The notes beneath the pieces are model-generated. The model was not told where the DNA came from and made no database searches. It saw only the letters and a list, made by a program, of their open reading frames with translations. A stretch of 30,837 nucleotides of DNA from an uncultured bacterium (lineage in GTDB: Bacteria; Planctomycetota; Phycisphaerae; Phycisphaerales; UBA1924): the NCBI GenBank assembly GCA_938003595.1, contig CALKYH010000131.1, positions 1 through 30,837 on the forward strand, in the 5' to 3' direction. Below, piece by piece: positions 1-6,558 of this stretch (its first letter is position 1; every line of letters begins with the position of its first letter). The position numbers and the translations under genes were made by a program.

Positions 1-788
1 AGGACGCCGACGATGGGGTTGTTGCGGGAGTGGTCGTGGCTGCGGAAGGGCTGGGTGCCCCAGAGGTGGCAGACCGAGTTCACGCTCCAGGTGACATGGT
101 GCACGAGGAAGACGCGGGCCAGGCCGCCCCAGACAAAGCCCAGCGCCGCGCCGGTAAGGGTGCCGGTGATCGCCCAGGCGATGCCCGCGGGGATGAGCAG
201 GCCGAGGACGACCCAGAGGGGGAAGAGGCGGCTGATGACGCGGACGAGCTTGTCGGAGTTCAGGTCGGGGACATAGCGCGACAGGTCGCGCGAGCGGCGG
301 TTGATGAACCAGGCGAAGTGGGCGTGGACGATGCCCTTCATCATGGCGCGGAGGCCGGCGCCGAAGGTGTTGGGCGAGTGCGGGTCGTCCTCGCGGTCGG
401 AGTGCTGGTGGTGGCTGCGGTGCGTGGCGGTCCACTCGAGCACGGGGCCCTGCACGGCCATGGAGCCCAGGATGCCGAGGATGGCCTTGACGACGGCGTT
501 GGTCTCGAAGGACTTGTGCGTGAAGTAGCGGTGGTAGCCGATGGTGATGCCGATGGCGGTCAGGCTGTACATGCCCAGCAGCAGCGCGAGCATGGTCCAG
601 GAGAAGCCCACGCCCCAGAGGTAGTGCATCGCGGCGATGAAGCCGACGAACGGCGCGAGCACGGCGATGAGGTTCGCGGCGCGCATGCTCCAGGGCGGAC
701 GCTGCGTCGGCTCCTGGGCCGCGGCTTCGGGCGAGAGGGCGGCGTCGGAAAAGGGCAGGTGCGGATCTTCGGCGGGGAGAGTTGTCAC
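1..788 (-). CDS. Fatty acid desaturase (acyl-CoA/acyl-lipid delta-9 type), partial at window start
   Basis: Membrane di-iron desaturase that puts a cis double bond into fatty acyl chains. The translation shows the first histidine box HRYFTH and the second box HRSHH inside EWTATHRSHHQHSDREDDPH. Further on are the family stretches HHVTWSVNSVCHLWG and FRSHDHSRNNP. The third box (HxxHH) and the C-terminus lie beyond base 1, so about 262 codons are visible. Hydrophobic helices flank the boxes, as expected of a four-helix membrane enzyme. The start is uncertain: GTG at 788 has an AGGTG 9 bases upstream, while an in-frame ATG at 890 would add 34 low-complexity residues and GTG 800 lies between. It is transcribed away from the 152-residue gene at 1053, and the shared spacer holds an inverted repeat that may be an operator. 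Identity is secure; substrate form (CoA or lipid) is not. Confidence 0.92.
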   Translation of the reverse strand, partial: MTTLPAEDPHLPFSDAALSPEAAAQEPTQRPPWSMRAANLIAVLAPFVGFIAAMHYLWGVGFSWTMLALLLGMYSLTAIGITIGYHRYFTHKSFETNAVVKAILGILGSMAVQGPVLEWTATHRSHHQHSDREDDPHSPNTFGAGLRAMMKGIVHAHFAWFINRRSRDLSRYVPDLNSDKLVRVISRLFPLWVVLGLLIPAGIAWAITGTLTGAALGFVWGGLARVFLVHHVTWSVNSVCHLWGTQPFRSHDHSRNNPIVGV

Positions 789-935
789 GGTCGTGGACAC
801 CTCGTCGAACCGGGAGGCCGGCTCGGAACCAGACGGGCGGCGGTGGTGACCGCGGGGTGCGGGCGTCCTTGCGCGACCGTTGCTCAACATGGTACGACCA
901 TCCGGCCCTTGATGTCCGATGGCGGAAACCCCGTG

Positions 936-954
936 GACGCACCGTGTGTGCGTC
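936..954. promoter_or_regulatory. Inverted repeat between divergent genes, possible operator
   Basis: GACGCAC and GTGCGTC form a perfect 7-bp inverted repeat around a 5-base centre (CGTGT). It sits in the spacer between the desaturase and the gene at 1053. A 19-bp dyad in a divergent promoter region is typical of a dimeric repressor site, but no regulator gene is nearby and chance is not excluded. Confidence 0.3.
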
Positions 955-1040
955 GGGAGCAATTCCGGCGGGACGCCGAAAGCGCCCGGGCGACGCTGGA
1001 ATGAGGTGTCGCCGTCCCTTCGACGGGGGCGGTCCTCCTT

Positions 1041-1046
1041 TATGAT
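1041..1046 (+). promoter_or_regulatory. -10 box placed for a leaderless transcript
   Basis: TATGAT (5 of 6 to consensus) ends 6 bases before the ATG at 1053, so transcription would begin at or next to the start codon. A weak -35-like TTCGAC lies about 16 bases upstream (1019-1024). No Shine-Dalgarno sequence precedes the ATG, which agrees with leaderless translation. Confidence 0.4.
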
Positions 1047-1052
1047 GAGCCC

Positions 1053-1511
1053 ATGAACGCGGTGCAGAAACTTCGCCAGATGGTCGGAGAATTGAGCAAA
1101 CCCATGGCGCCCGGGCCTTTGCAGGCGGCGTGGGACCTGGCGGGCCGGCTGCTGAGCCGCATGCCGGTGGACGCGGCGGAGGCGGGGCGAGTCTGCGATT
1201 CGAAGGACCTCGCCGGGCTGGACGCGCTGGTCCGCCGCCTGGAGAACCCTGCGCCGGCGGCGCCGGCGCCGGCGGGCGAGGCCGTCTCGTCGGAGGAGAA
1301 GGACCGGGCGCTCAAGGCGTTCAAGAAGCGGCTGAAGCTGATGAAGCTCTCGGAGGAATCCAAGCTCGGCGGACGGCAGCTGACGGGCGGACGCAAGTCG
1401 GAGATCGACGCCATCATCCCGCCGGACGAGTTCCCTCACGAGGTCTGGCAGGCGCTCGCGGCGGAGGGCCGGCTCAAGAGCGCGGGGCAGGGGTTCTACC
1501 AGTTGGCGTAG
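1053..1511 (+). CDS. Conserved hypothetical protein, 152 aa
   Basis: A soluble protein without signal peptide or membrane segment. The first 65 residues look helical. A Pro/Ala linker (about residues 68-76) is encoded by a GGCGCC/GGCGCCGGC repeat run. The C-terminal half is highly charged: it begins ALKAFKKRLKLMKLSEESKLGG and runs through GGRKSEIDAIIPP to a last segment HEVWQALAAEGRLKSAGQGFYQL that resembles a small winged-helix or wing-like fold. I recall similar C-terminal segments in planctomycete hypothetical proteins but know no function. No Shine-Dalgarno is visible, and the -10 box lies 6 bases before ATG. The gene ends 21 bases before the end of the convergent uup gene. The reading frame is supported by strong third-position GC and a plausible amino acid composition. 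Confidence 0.75.
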   Translation: MNAVQKLRQMVGELSKPMAPGPLQAAWDLAGRLLSRMPVDAAEAGRVCDSKDLAGLDALVRRLENPAPAAPAPAGEAVSSEEKDRALKAFKKRLKLMKLSEESKLGGRQLTGGRKSEIDAIIPPDEFPHEVWQALAAEGRLKSAGQGFYQLA

Positions 1512-1532
1512 GCGCCCCCGGGACGGCGCGAA

Positions 1533-3440
1533 TCAGGCGCGGGCTTCGAGGTCCTGCCAGCGGGCGTAGAGCGCCGCGACTTTGGCCTGCGCCTCGGCCA
1601 TGCGGCGGCCCAGGTCGGCGAGCTTGCGGTGGTCGGCGATGTTCTCGGGGAGCGCCATCGCGGCCTCGAGCTGGTGCAGCTCGGCCTCGGCGGCTTCGAT
1701 GGATTTCTCCATGCCGTCCAGCTCTCGCTGGTCCTTATAGGAAAGGCGCTGCTTCGAGGGTGCGCGGGCCTCGGCGGGCGCGGGCCTGGGCTTCGAGGCG
1801 GCGCGGGCTTCCTTTGCGAGGGCCTCGGCCTCTGCGGCGGTAATCGACTTCCACTGCTGGTAGTCCGCGAAGTATCGCGCGCCTCCCTCGCCGTCGAGCG
1901 CGAGGACGCGCGTGGCGAGGCGGTCGAGCATGGCGCGGTCGTGGGTGACCAGGACGACGGCGCCGGGGAACTCCTCGAGACTCTCCTCGAGCACATCGAG
2001 CGAGGCGAGGTCCAGATCGTTGGTGGGCTCGTCGAGGATGAGGATGTCGGCGGGCTCGAGCATCAGGCGGGCGATGTGGACGCGCGCTTGCTCGCCGCCG
2101 GAGAGAGATTTGATCGGCGTGCGGAGCTGCTCCTTGCTGAAGAGGAACATCTGCGCCCAGGTGGCGACATGGAGGGACTGGCCCCGATAGACGACGGTGT
2201 CGTGGGGGGCGAGGGTCTCGCCGAGGGTCTTGTCGGGGTCGAGCTCGGTGCGGTGCTGGCTGAACAAGACGGTGCGGAGCTTGTCGGCGCGCTGGATGGT
2301 GCCCAGGGGCGGCGCGCTGCGCGGGAGCTGGCTGGCGCGGTCGGCGTCGTCGCGGAGCATCTGCTCGGTGGGCGGGTCGCTCTGCAGGTCGCCGGTGAGG
2401 AGGCGGATGAGGGTGCTCTTGCCGGCGCCGTTGGGGCCGAGGAGCCCGAGGATCGCGCCGGGCGAGAGGAGGATGTCGAGGTTGCTGAAGAGCGTGCGCC
2501 CGGCGAACGACTTGCTCAGGCCCCGGCCGGCGAGGAGCTTCTGCGTCTGGCGGTCGGTGGCGGTGAAGTCGATCTGCGCGGACTTCGTGGGGGCGTTGCG
2601 GGCGCGGAGCTCGGCGAGGTCGTCCATGCGCTCGTAGGAGGCGTGGATGCGGCTCTTGCTCTTGGTGCGTCGGGCCTTGGCGCCGCGGGAGAGCCAGCGG
2701 AGGTCCTCCTTGACCTGCATGCTCAGCGATTGCATCTGCTTCTGCTGGGCGTCGAGGAAGTCGGTCTTGCGGCGGAGGAACTCGTCGTAGCCGCCCTGCA
2801 CGGAGAAGGTGCCATCGGGGTAGGCGCCGGCGAGCTCCACGATGCGGGTGGCGGCGCTCTCAAGCAAGGCGCGGTCGTGGGTGACGATGATGGAGGCGGA
2901 GTCGGCGCGGGCGATCGTCTCCTCAAGCCACTGGATGCCCTCGATGTCGAGGTGGTTCGTGGGCTCATCGAGCAGGAGCAGGTCGGGCTGGATCGCGAGG
3001 GCGCGGGCGATCGAGAGGCGCTTGCGCTGGCCGCCGGAGAGGTTGTCGCACGGGGTGTCGGCGCGATCGGCCAGGCCGACGCGCGAGAGCGTCATATCGG
3101 CGGCGAGCTCGAGCTCGTGATGGTCGTGCAGGTGGGGCGTGCGCCCGGCGGCGAGGGCTTCCTCGAGAGAGGCGATCAGCGCGGAGCGGACGGTGGATCC
3201 GGCGGGGAAGGCGTCCGCCTGGGCGACATAGGCGGAGCGGACGCCGCGGCGGAGGGAGAGTTCGCCGCCGTCGGTGTCATCGAGGCCGGCGAGGATCTTC
3301 AGGAGCGTGCTCTTGCCGGCGCCGTTGGGGCCGATGAGGGCGAGGCGTTCGCCCTCGTCCACGCTCAGAGAGACCCCGCTGAACAGGGTGCGAGCGGCGA
3401 AGCGCTTGGTGATGTCCTTCGCGACGATGAGGGGCGGCAT
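1533..3440 (-). CDS. uup: ABC-F family ATPase Uup
   Basis: A 635-residue soluble protein with two ABC ATPase domains in one chain and no membrane part, which defines ABC-F. Domain 1 has Walker A GPNGAGKST (37-45), signature LSGGQ (134-138) and Walker B LLLLDEPTNHLD (154-165). Domain 2 has Walker A GPNGAGKST (335-343), signature LSGGEQ and Walker B ILILDEPTNDLD. The linker after domain 1 carries the basic WLSRGAKARRTKSKSR stretch that contacts tRNA/rRNA in the family. The C-terminus is a helical coiled coil starting near KQRLSYKDQRELDGMEK, the Uup hallmark. The role is presumed to be ribosome-associated, and in E. coli Uup is also linked to excision of transposons. The ATG at 3440 begins 45 bases after the stop of the upstream HAF-repeat gene, so read-through from that gene is likely. 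Confidence 0.95.
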   Translation of the reverse strand: MPPLIVAKDITKRFAARTLFSGVSLSVDEGERLALIGPNGAGKSTLLKILAGLDDTDGGELSLRRGVRSAYVAQADAFPAGSTVRSALIASLEEALAAGRTPHLHDHHELELAADMTLSRVGLADRADTPCDNLSGGQRKRLSIARALAIQPDLLLLDEPTNHLDIEGIQWLEETIARADSASIIVTHDRALLESAATRIVELAGAYPDGTFSVQGGYDEFLRRKTDFLDAQQKQMQSLSMQVKEDLRWLSRGAKARRTKSKSRIHASYERMDDLAELRARNAPTKSAQIDFTATDRQTQKLLAGRGLSKSFAGRTLFSNLDILLSPGAILGLLGPNGAGKSTLIRLLTGDLQSDPPTEQMLRDDADRASQLPRSAPPLGTIQRADKLRTVLFSQHRTELDPDKTLGETLAPHDTVVYRGQSLHVATWAQMFLFSKEQLRTPIKSLSGGEQARVHIARLMLEPADILILDEPTNDLDLASLDVLEESLEEFPGAVVLVTHDRAMLDRLATRVLALDGEGGARYFADYQQWKSITAAEAEALAKEARAASKPRPAPAEARAPSKQRLSYKDQRELDGMEKSIEAAEAELHQLEAAMALPENIADHRKLADLGRRMAEAQAKVAALYARWQDLEARA

Positions 3441-3485
3441 GGGCCGGGATGGTAGGTCCGGGCCGCCGCGGGGCGAAGGAGCGGG

Positions 3486-4652
3486 TCAGGGACAGACGGT
3501 GTTGAAGTTGGAGAGCAGGCGGTTGAGGTCGTCGAAGTCGACCTGGCCGTCGTTGGTGAAGTCGGCGCCGGACCCGGGCGGGACGGCGTCGTTGAACTGC
3601 GACAGGAGGACATTGAGGTCCGCGAAGTTCACGAGGAAGTCCACATTGGCGTCGCCGGCGCAGGGTGTGAGCAGGAACGCTGAGGGCGTGCCCAGCTCGT
3701 AGCCGAAGCCGACGATCTCGCCGGCGTCGTTGATGGCGCGGGCGAGTTCGAGGCGCCAGCGGCCCTGGCCCTGGATGCGCTCGTCGAGGGCGATGGTCTC
3801 GCCGGCGCGCCACATCACGGCGCGGGCGTTGGAGACCCCCACCGCCTGCGAGCGGGCGTTGACATCGAACGCGGTGGAGTCGCGGTCGGCGAGCGTCCCG
3901 AGGTCGGTGCGGCCGAGGACCTGGCCCGTCGGCGAGAGGGTGAAGAGCGCGGCGTGGATGTCGCCGGCGGCGGTCTCCGAGGCGCCGGCGACCAGCCCCG
4001 CGCCGTTGATGGCGTGGGCCCAGGCGCGCGGGCCGCCGAGGGTCCCCAGGTCGGAGATCTGGCCGTTGCGCCACAGCACGGCGCGGACCTGGAGTTGGGC
4101 GTTGACCGCCTGGCCGACGACCCAGCCCGCGTCGTTGAGGTCCAGGGCCTGTCCGCCGAGGGATGTCAGCGTCGGCAGGATGAAGGTCGAACCGGCGATG
4201 CGCACGGCGGGGCGACGGACGGATTCGGGGCCCTCGAGCGCGTTCACGGCGCCGGCGAGCGCGCCGGAGGCGTTCACGCTGCGCGGGACGAAGTCGCCCA
4301 GGTCCGTGACCAGGCCGCCTGTCGACATGAATCCATGGGCAGAGACGGCGCCGAGGGAGTACGACTGCCCCGCGGCGGTGGACGAATCGAGGATCGCCGT
4401 CGCCACCGAATGGTGGTCGCCGGCGAGGGGCTGGATGAGCGCGGTGGCGCCGCCGTCCCAGATCGTCGCGCGGAACTCGTGGTTGGCGTTGGCGAGGAAG
4501 CCCGCGGCGGCGCCGGAAGGCGTGAGCGCGAACGCGGCGCTTTCGGCGTCGATCGCGCCGAGGTTCGTGACGGTGTAGGACTGCGCGCCGGCGGCGGCGG
4601 CGAGCGCGGCGGAGGCGAGAACGGATGTGACATGGAGAGTTGAGGCGCGCAT
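3486..4652 (-). CDS. Secreted HAF-repeat protein with C-terminal dockerin-like pair
   Basis: A 388-residue exported protein. The N-terminus MRASTLHVTSVLASAALAAAAGAQS is a signal peptide with likely cleavage after AGA. The body is built from repeats that carry the HAF-family core N-D/A-x-G-x-x-V-G. Examples are DLNDAGWVVGQ, AINGAGLVAGA, DVNARSQAVGV and AINDAGEIVGF, alternating with short blocks such as AVLWRNGQISDLGTLGG. These probably form a beta-propeller-like fold. The last 60 residues hold two dockerin-type calcium loops (GDANVDFLVNFADLN and DFTNDGQVDFDDLN), each followed by LLSxFN. The start at ATG 4652 is chosen because GGAG lies 7 bases upstream and the signal peptide begins there; the frame stays open further upstream only as a shadow of the cytochrome gene. 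It follows the cytochrome c gene by 32 bases, so the two are probably co-transcribed. Ligand and function are unknown. Confidence 0.88.
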   Translation of the reverse strand: MRASTLHVTSVLASAALAAAAGAQSYTVTNLGAIDAESAAFALTPSGAAAGFLANANHEFRATIWDGGATALIQPLAGDHHSVATAILDSSTAAGQSYSLGAVSAHGFMSTGGLVTDLGDFVPRSVNASGALAGAVNALEGPESVRRPAVRIAGSTFILPTLTSLGGQALDLNDAGWVVGQAVNAQLQVRAVLWRNGQISDLGTLGGPRAWAHAINGAGLVAGASETAAGDIHAALFTLSPTGQVLGRTDLGTLADRDSTAFDVNARSQAVGVSNARAVMWRAGETIALDERIQGQGRWRLELARAINDAGEIVGFGYELGTPSAFLLTPCAGDANVDFLVNFADLNVLLSQFNDAVPPGSGADFTNDGQVDFDDLNRLLSNFNTVCP

Positions 4653-4659
4653 GGGGCGG

Positions 4660-4663
4660 CTCC
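4660..4663 (-). promoter_or_regulatory. Shine-Dalgarno that fixes the HAF-protein start
   Basis: GGAG on the minus strand, 7 bases before ATG 4652. It decides the start against a frame that stays open for another 670 bases upstream. Confidence 0.7.
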
Positions 4664-4684
4664 GTTCGTACGAGGCGTGGCGGA

Positions 4685-5914
4685 TCAGTCGTCGTTCGGG
4701 GCGTGCGGGAACGGCTCGGTGGGCATCGTGCCGTGGCAGACCAGGCAGGTGTCGATGACGCCGGGGTGGCCCTGGTGTCGGATCGCCTGCAGGTTGTCCA
4801 CCTCGGTGACGGTGGGCGTGATGGCGTGCGGGCTGCCGTGGCAGGCCATGCACTGCACGCCCTGGTGGCCGCGGGACTCGCGGTAGAGCAGGCCGGGCTG
4901 TTCGAACTCGAAGCCCGGTCGGGTGTGGCACTCGGCGCAGCGCGGCTCGGTGACCCAGGGCGTGCGGTTGGGGTCTCCGACCTGGGCCATGCCGCCGTGG
5001 CAGGCGGCGCAGGTCATGCCGTTGGACAGGTGCACATCGCGCTGGCACTGGGTGCGGACGCCGGGGTGGCAGGCGTAGCACTCGCTCTCGAGCATGGCCG
5101 CCGGGGCCATGCGCGGCGCGTGGGCGCCGTGCACGGCGTGCGAGAGGAACGACACGCCGGCCTGTCCGGGGGCGCCCAGCGCGGGGTCGGCGTGGCAGCT
5201 GGCGCACAGAACGGGCTTGTTGTTCACCAGGTCCGTCGAGTGCAGGCGGTCGTGGTCCATCAGGATGTCGGTGGCGACCGAGATGCCCTCGCCGCCGTGG
5301 CAGATGTTGCAGGAGATCTCCCACGACACCGGGACGACGGCCTGCGTGCGCGCGACCTCGACGCCCTGGCGCTCGACGATGATGGTCGCGAGCGGGTAGG
5401 GATCCTCGACGCCGTTGTCGTCCATGGGCGTGATGGGGATGCCGACGACGGAGTAGTCGCCGTTGCCGGTGGGCGTCATCACGCCGGAGAGGCCGGCGCC
5501 GGCGAGGCCGACATCGGGGGGCAGATCAACGCCGAAGAGCGCCTGGTCGTGCGCCCAGAAATTGGTCTTGTCCGTTGAGTGCGTGTTGTTGGGGATGACA
5601 TAGCGCACCGTGACGCCGGAGGTGACGAGGTTCGGGTCCTGGCCCTCGTTGCGGACGACGGTGGCGTGCAGCGTGTTGTAGGGCGGCAGGATGCAGAGCT
5701 CGGAGAAATCCTGGTTCATGCAGTGCATGCCCAGGTCGTTGTAGCCAAAGACCACATACTGAGCCTGCCCTCGATCGGCCTCATCGGCGCGCGTCGCGGG
5801 CGCGGCGCCGGAGCGCGACAGGAACGGGATCCCGGCCCCCGCGGCGGCGACGATCGCGAGGGCGAGGACGGCTCGGGGGTCGATGTGTGCGGTTCGCTGG
5901 GGATCGGCGTGCAT
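4685..5914 (-). CDS. Seven-heme cytochrome c with N-terminal NDLGMHC domain
   Basis: A 409-residue exported electron-transfer protein. A hydrophobic segment (about 14-32) serves as signal peptide or anchor. Residues 50-200 form a domain with YNDLGMHCMNQDF and ELCILPPYNTLHATV, a pattern I know from multiheme cytochromes of planctomycetes and deltaproteobacteria, function unknown. It holds two extra cysteines (C65, C74). The C-terminal half has seven CXXCH heme-binding motifs: CNICH (202), CASCH (237), CYACH (279), CAACH (302), CAECH (326), CMACH (355) and CLVCH (390). Many extra histidines (for example HAVHGAHAP) could be distal ligands. AAGGTG stands 5 bases before ATG 5914. The hemes would be attached in the periplasm. 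It diverges from csoR-copA and precedes the HAF gene by 32 bases. Redox partner and substrate cannot be told from the sequence. Confidence 0.92.
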   Translation of the reverse strand: MHADPQRTAHIDPRAVLALAIVAAAGAGIPFLSRSGAAPATRADEADRGQAQYVVFGYNDLGMHCMNQDFSELCILPPYNTLHATVVRNEGQDPNLVTSGVTVRYVIPNNTHSTDKTNFWAHDQALFGVDLPPDVGLAGAGLSGVMTPTGNGDYSVVGIPITPMDDNGVEDPYPLATIIVERQGVEVARTQAVVPVSWEISCNICHGGEGISVATDILMDHDRLHSTDLVNNKPVLCASCHADPALGAPGQAGVSFLSHAVHGAHAPRMAPAAMLESECYACHPGVRTQCQRDVHLSNGMTCAACHGGMAQVGDPNRTPWVTEPRCAECHTRPGFEFEQPGLLYRESRGHQGVQCMACHGSPHAITPTVTEVDNLQAIRHQGHPGVIDTCLVCHGTMPTEPFPHAPNDD

Positions 5915-6099
5915 GGCGTCACCTTCCGATTACGGGATGCGAATATCTCTTTATCCTCGCGCGCCGGGGCGGGGTCCGCAAGATTTGCAGAGCCAAAAAC
6001 CACGATTCCATGCATTTGGCTGGGATCCGCCGAGGGGACAGGCGGTGTTGGCTGGGGCCCGCCACCCCGTTCGACCCGAGCTGGATGGGGTCGCCGTCA

Positions 6100-6120
6100 T
6101 ATACCCCATAGGGGTATAAT
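6100..6120 (+). promoter_or_regulatory. CsoR operator overlapping the csoR-copA promoter -10 box
   Basis: A perfect dyad: TATACCCC (6100-6107), ATA, GGGGTATA (6111-6118). G/C tracts flanked by TA-rich ends are the known pattern of CsoR-family operators. The right arm runs into TATAAT (6115-6120), a perfect -10 hexamer, so apo-CsoR bound here would block RNA polymerase and Cu(I) binding would release it. No good -35 is visible (CGCCGT at the expected place). The predicted start point is about 38 bases before the csoR ATG. Confidence 0.85.
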
Positions 6121-6164
6121 GGACGACGGCGAATCGACCATGAACAGCGGTCAGGAGACTCTCG

Positions 6165-6542
6165 ATGAGCAAAGGCAGGACATCGAACACGACGCCGAAT
6201 CGGGCTGGGGCGGCTCATGCGCTGTGCGACGCGGGGACAACCGATGCGCCGGCGCGGCGCGCTGTGGGCGTGGACGCGGCGCTGAAACGAGCGAGCGTCA
6301 CGCGACTTCGGCGCGCCGAGGGCCAGGTGCGCGGCATCGTGAGGATGGTGGAAGAGGACCGGTATTGCGCGGATGTCATCGTGCAGATCGCCGCGGCGCA
6401 GGAGTCGCTGCGGGCGGTCGCGAAGAATCTGCTGAAGAATCATCTGGGGCACTGCGCCCGCGCCGCGCTGCAGGCCGGAGAGGCCGAGGCGGACGCGATG
6501 TGCGACGAGCTTGTGGACCTGATGTCGAGGCTGACCCGCTAG
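6165..6542 (+). CDS. csoR: CsoR-family copper-sensing repressor
   Basis: A 125-residue all-helical DNA-binding repressor of the DUF156/CsoR family. The family core is clear: VTRLRRAEGQVRGIVRMVEEDRYCADV, followed by LLKNHLGHC. The Cu(I) ligands Cys-His-Cys are all present at C68, H93 and C97, with the 25- and 4-residue spacings of the M. tuberculosis protein. That favours Cu(I) sensing over the nickel, formaldehyde or persulfide branches. About 40 residues precede the core, a longer N-terminus than usual, with one extra cysteine (C21). AGGAG lies 7 bases before ATG 6165. It is the first gene of an operon with copA (16-base gap) and has a perfect CsoR-type palindrome over its own promoter, so it is expected to be autoregulated. 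Confidence 0.95.
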   Translation: MSKGRTSNTTPNRAGAAHALCDAGTTDAPARRAVGVDAALKRASVTRLRRAEGQVRGIVRMVEEDRYCADVIVQIAAAQESLRAVAKNLLKNHLGHCARAALQAGEAEADAMCDELVDLMSRLTR

Positions 6543-6558
6543 TTCCTGGAGAACACCG

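Noticed and set aside
30..1004. Open plus-strand frame of 324 codons opposite the desaturase
   Set aside because: The minus strand encodes the histidine boxes of a desaturase; the plus frame is Gly/Asp/Val/Arg low-complexity.
1240..1280. GGCGCCGGC repeat run as a possible structural element
   Set aside because: It lies inside the coding frame of the 152-residue protein and encodes a Pro/Ala linker.
1629..3455. Open plus-strand frame of 608 codons opposite uup
   Set aside because: Antisense to a protein with complete double ABC motifs; the translation is low-complexity Gly/Glu/Leu/Val.
4653..5324. Upstream extension of the HAF-repeat protein
   Set aside because: It overlaps the cytochrome gene in another frame, is Arg/Pro/His-rich, and the signal peptide and GGAG both point to ATG 4652.
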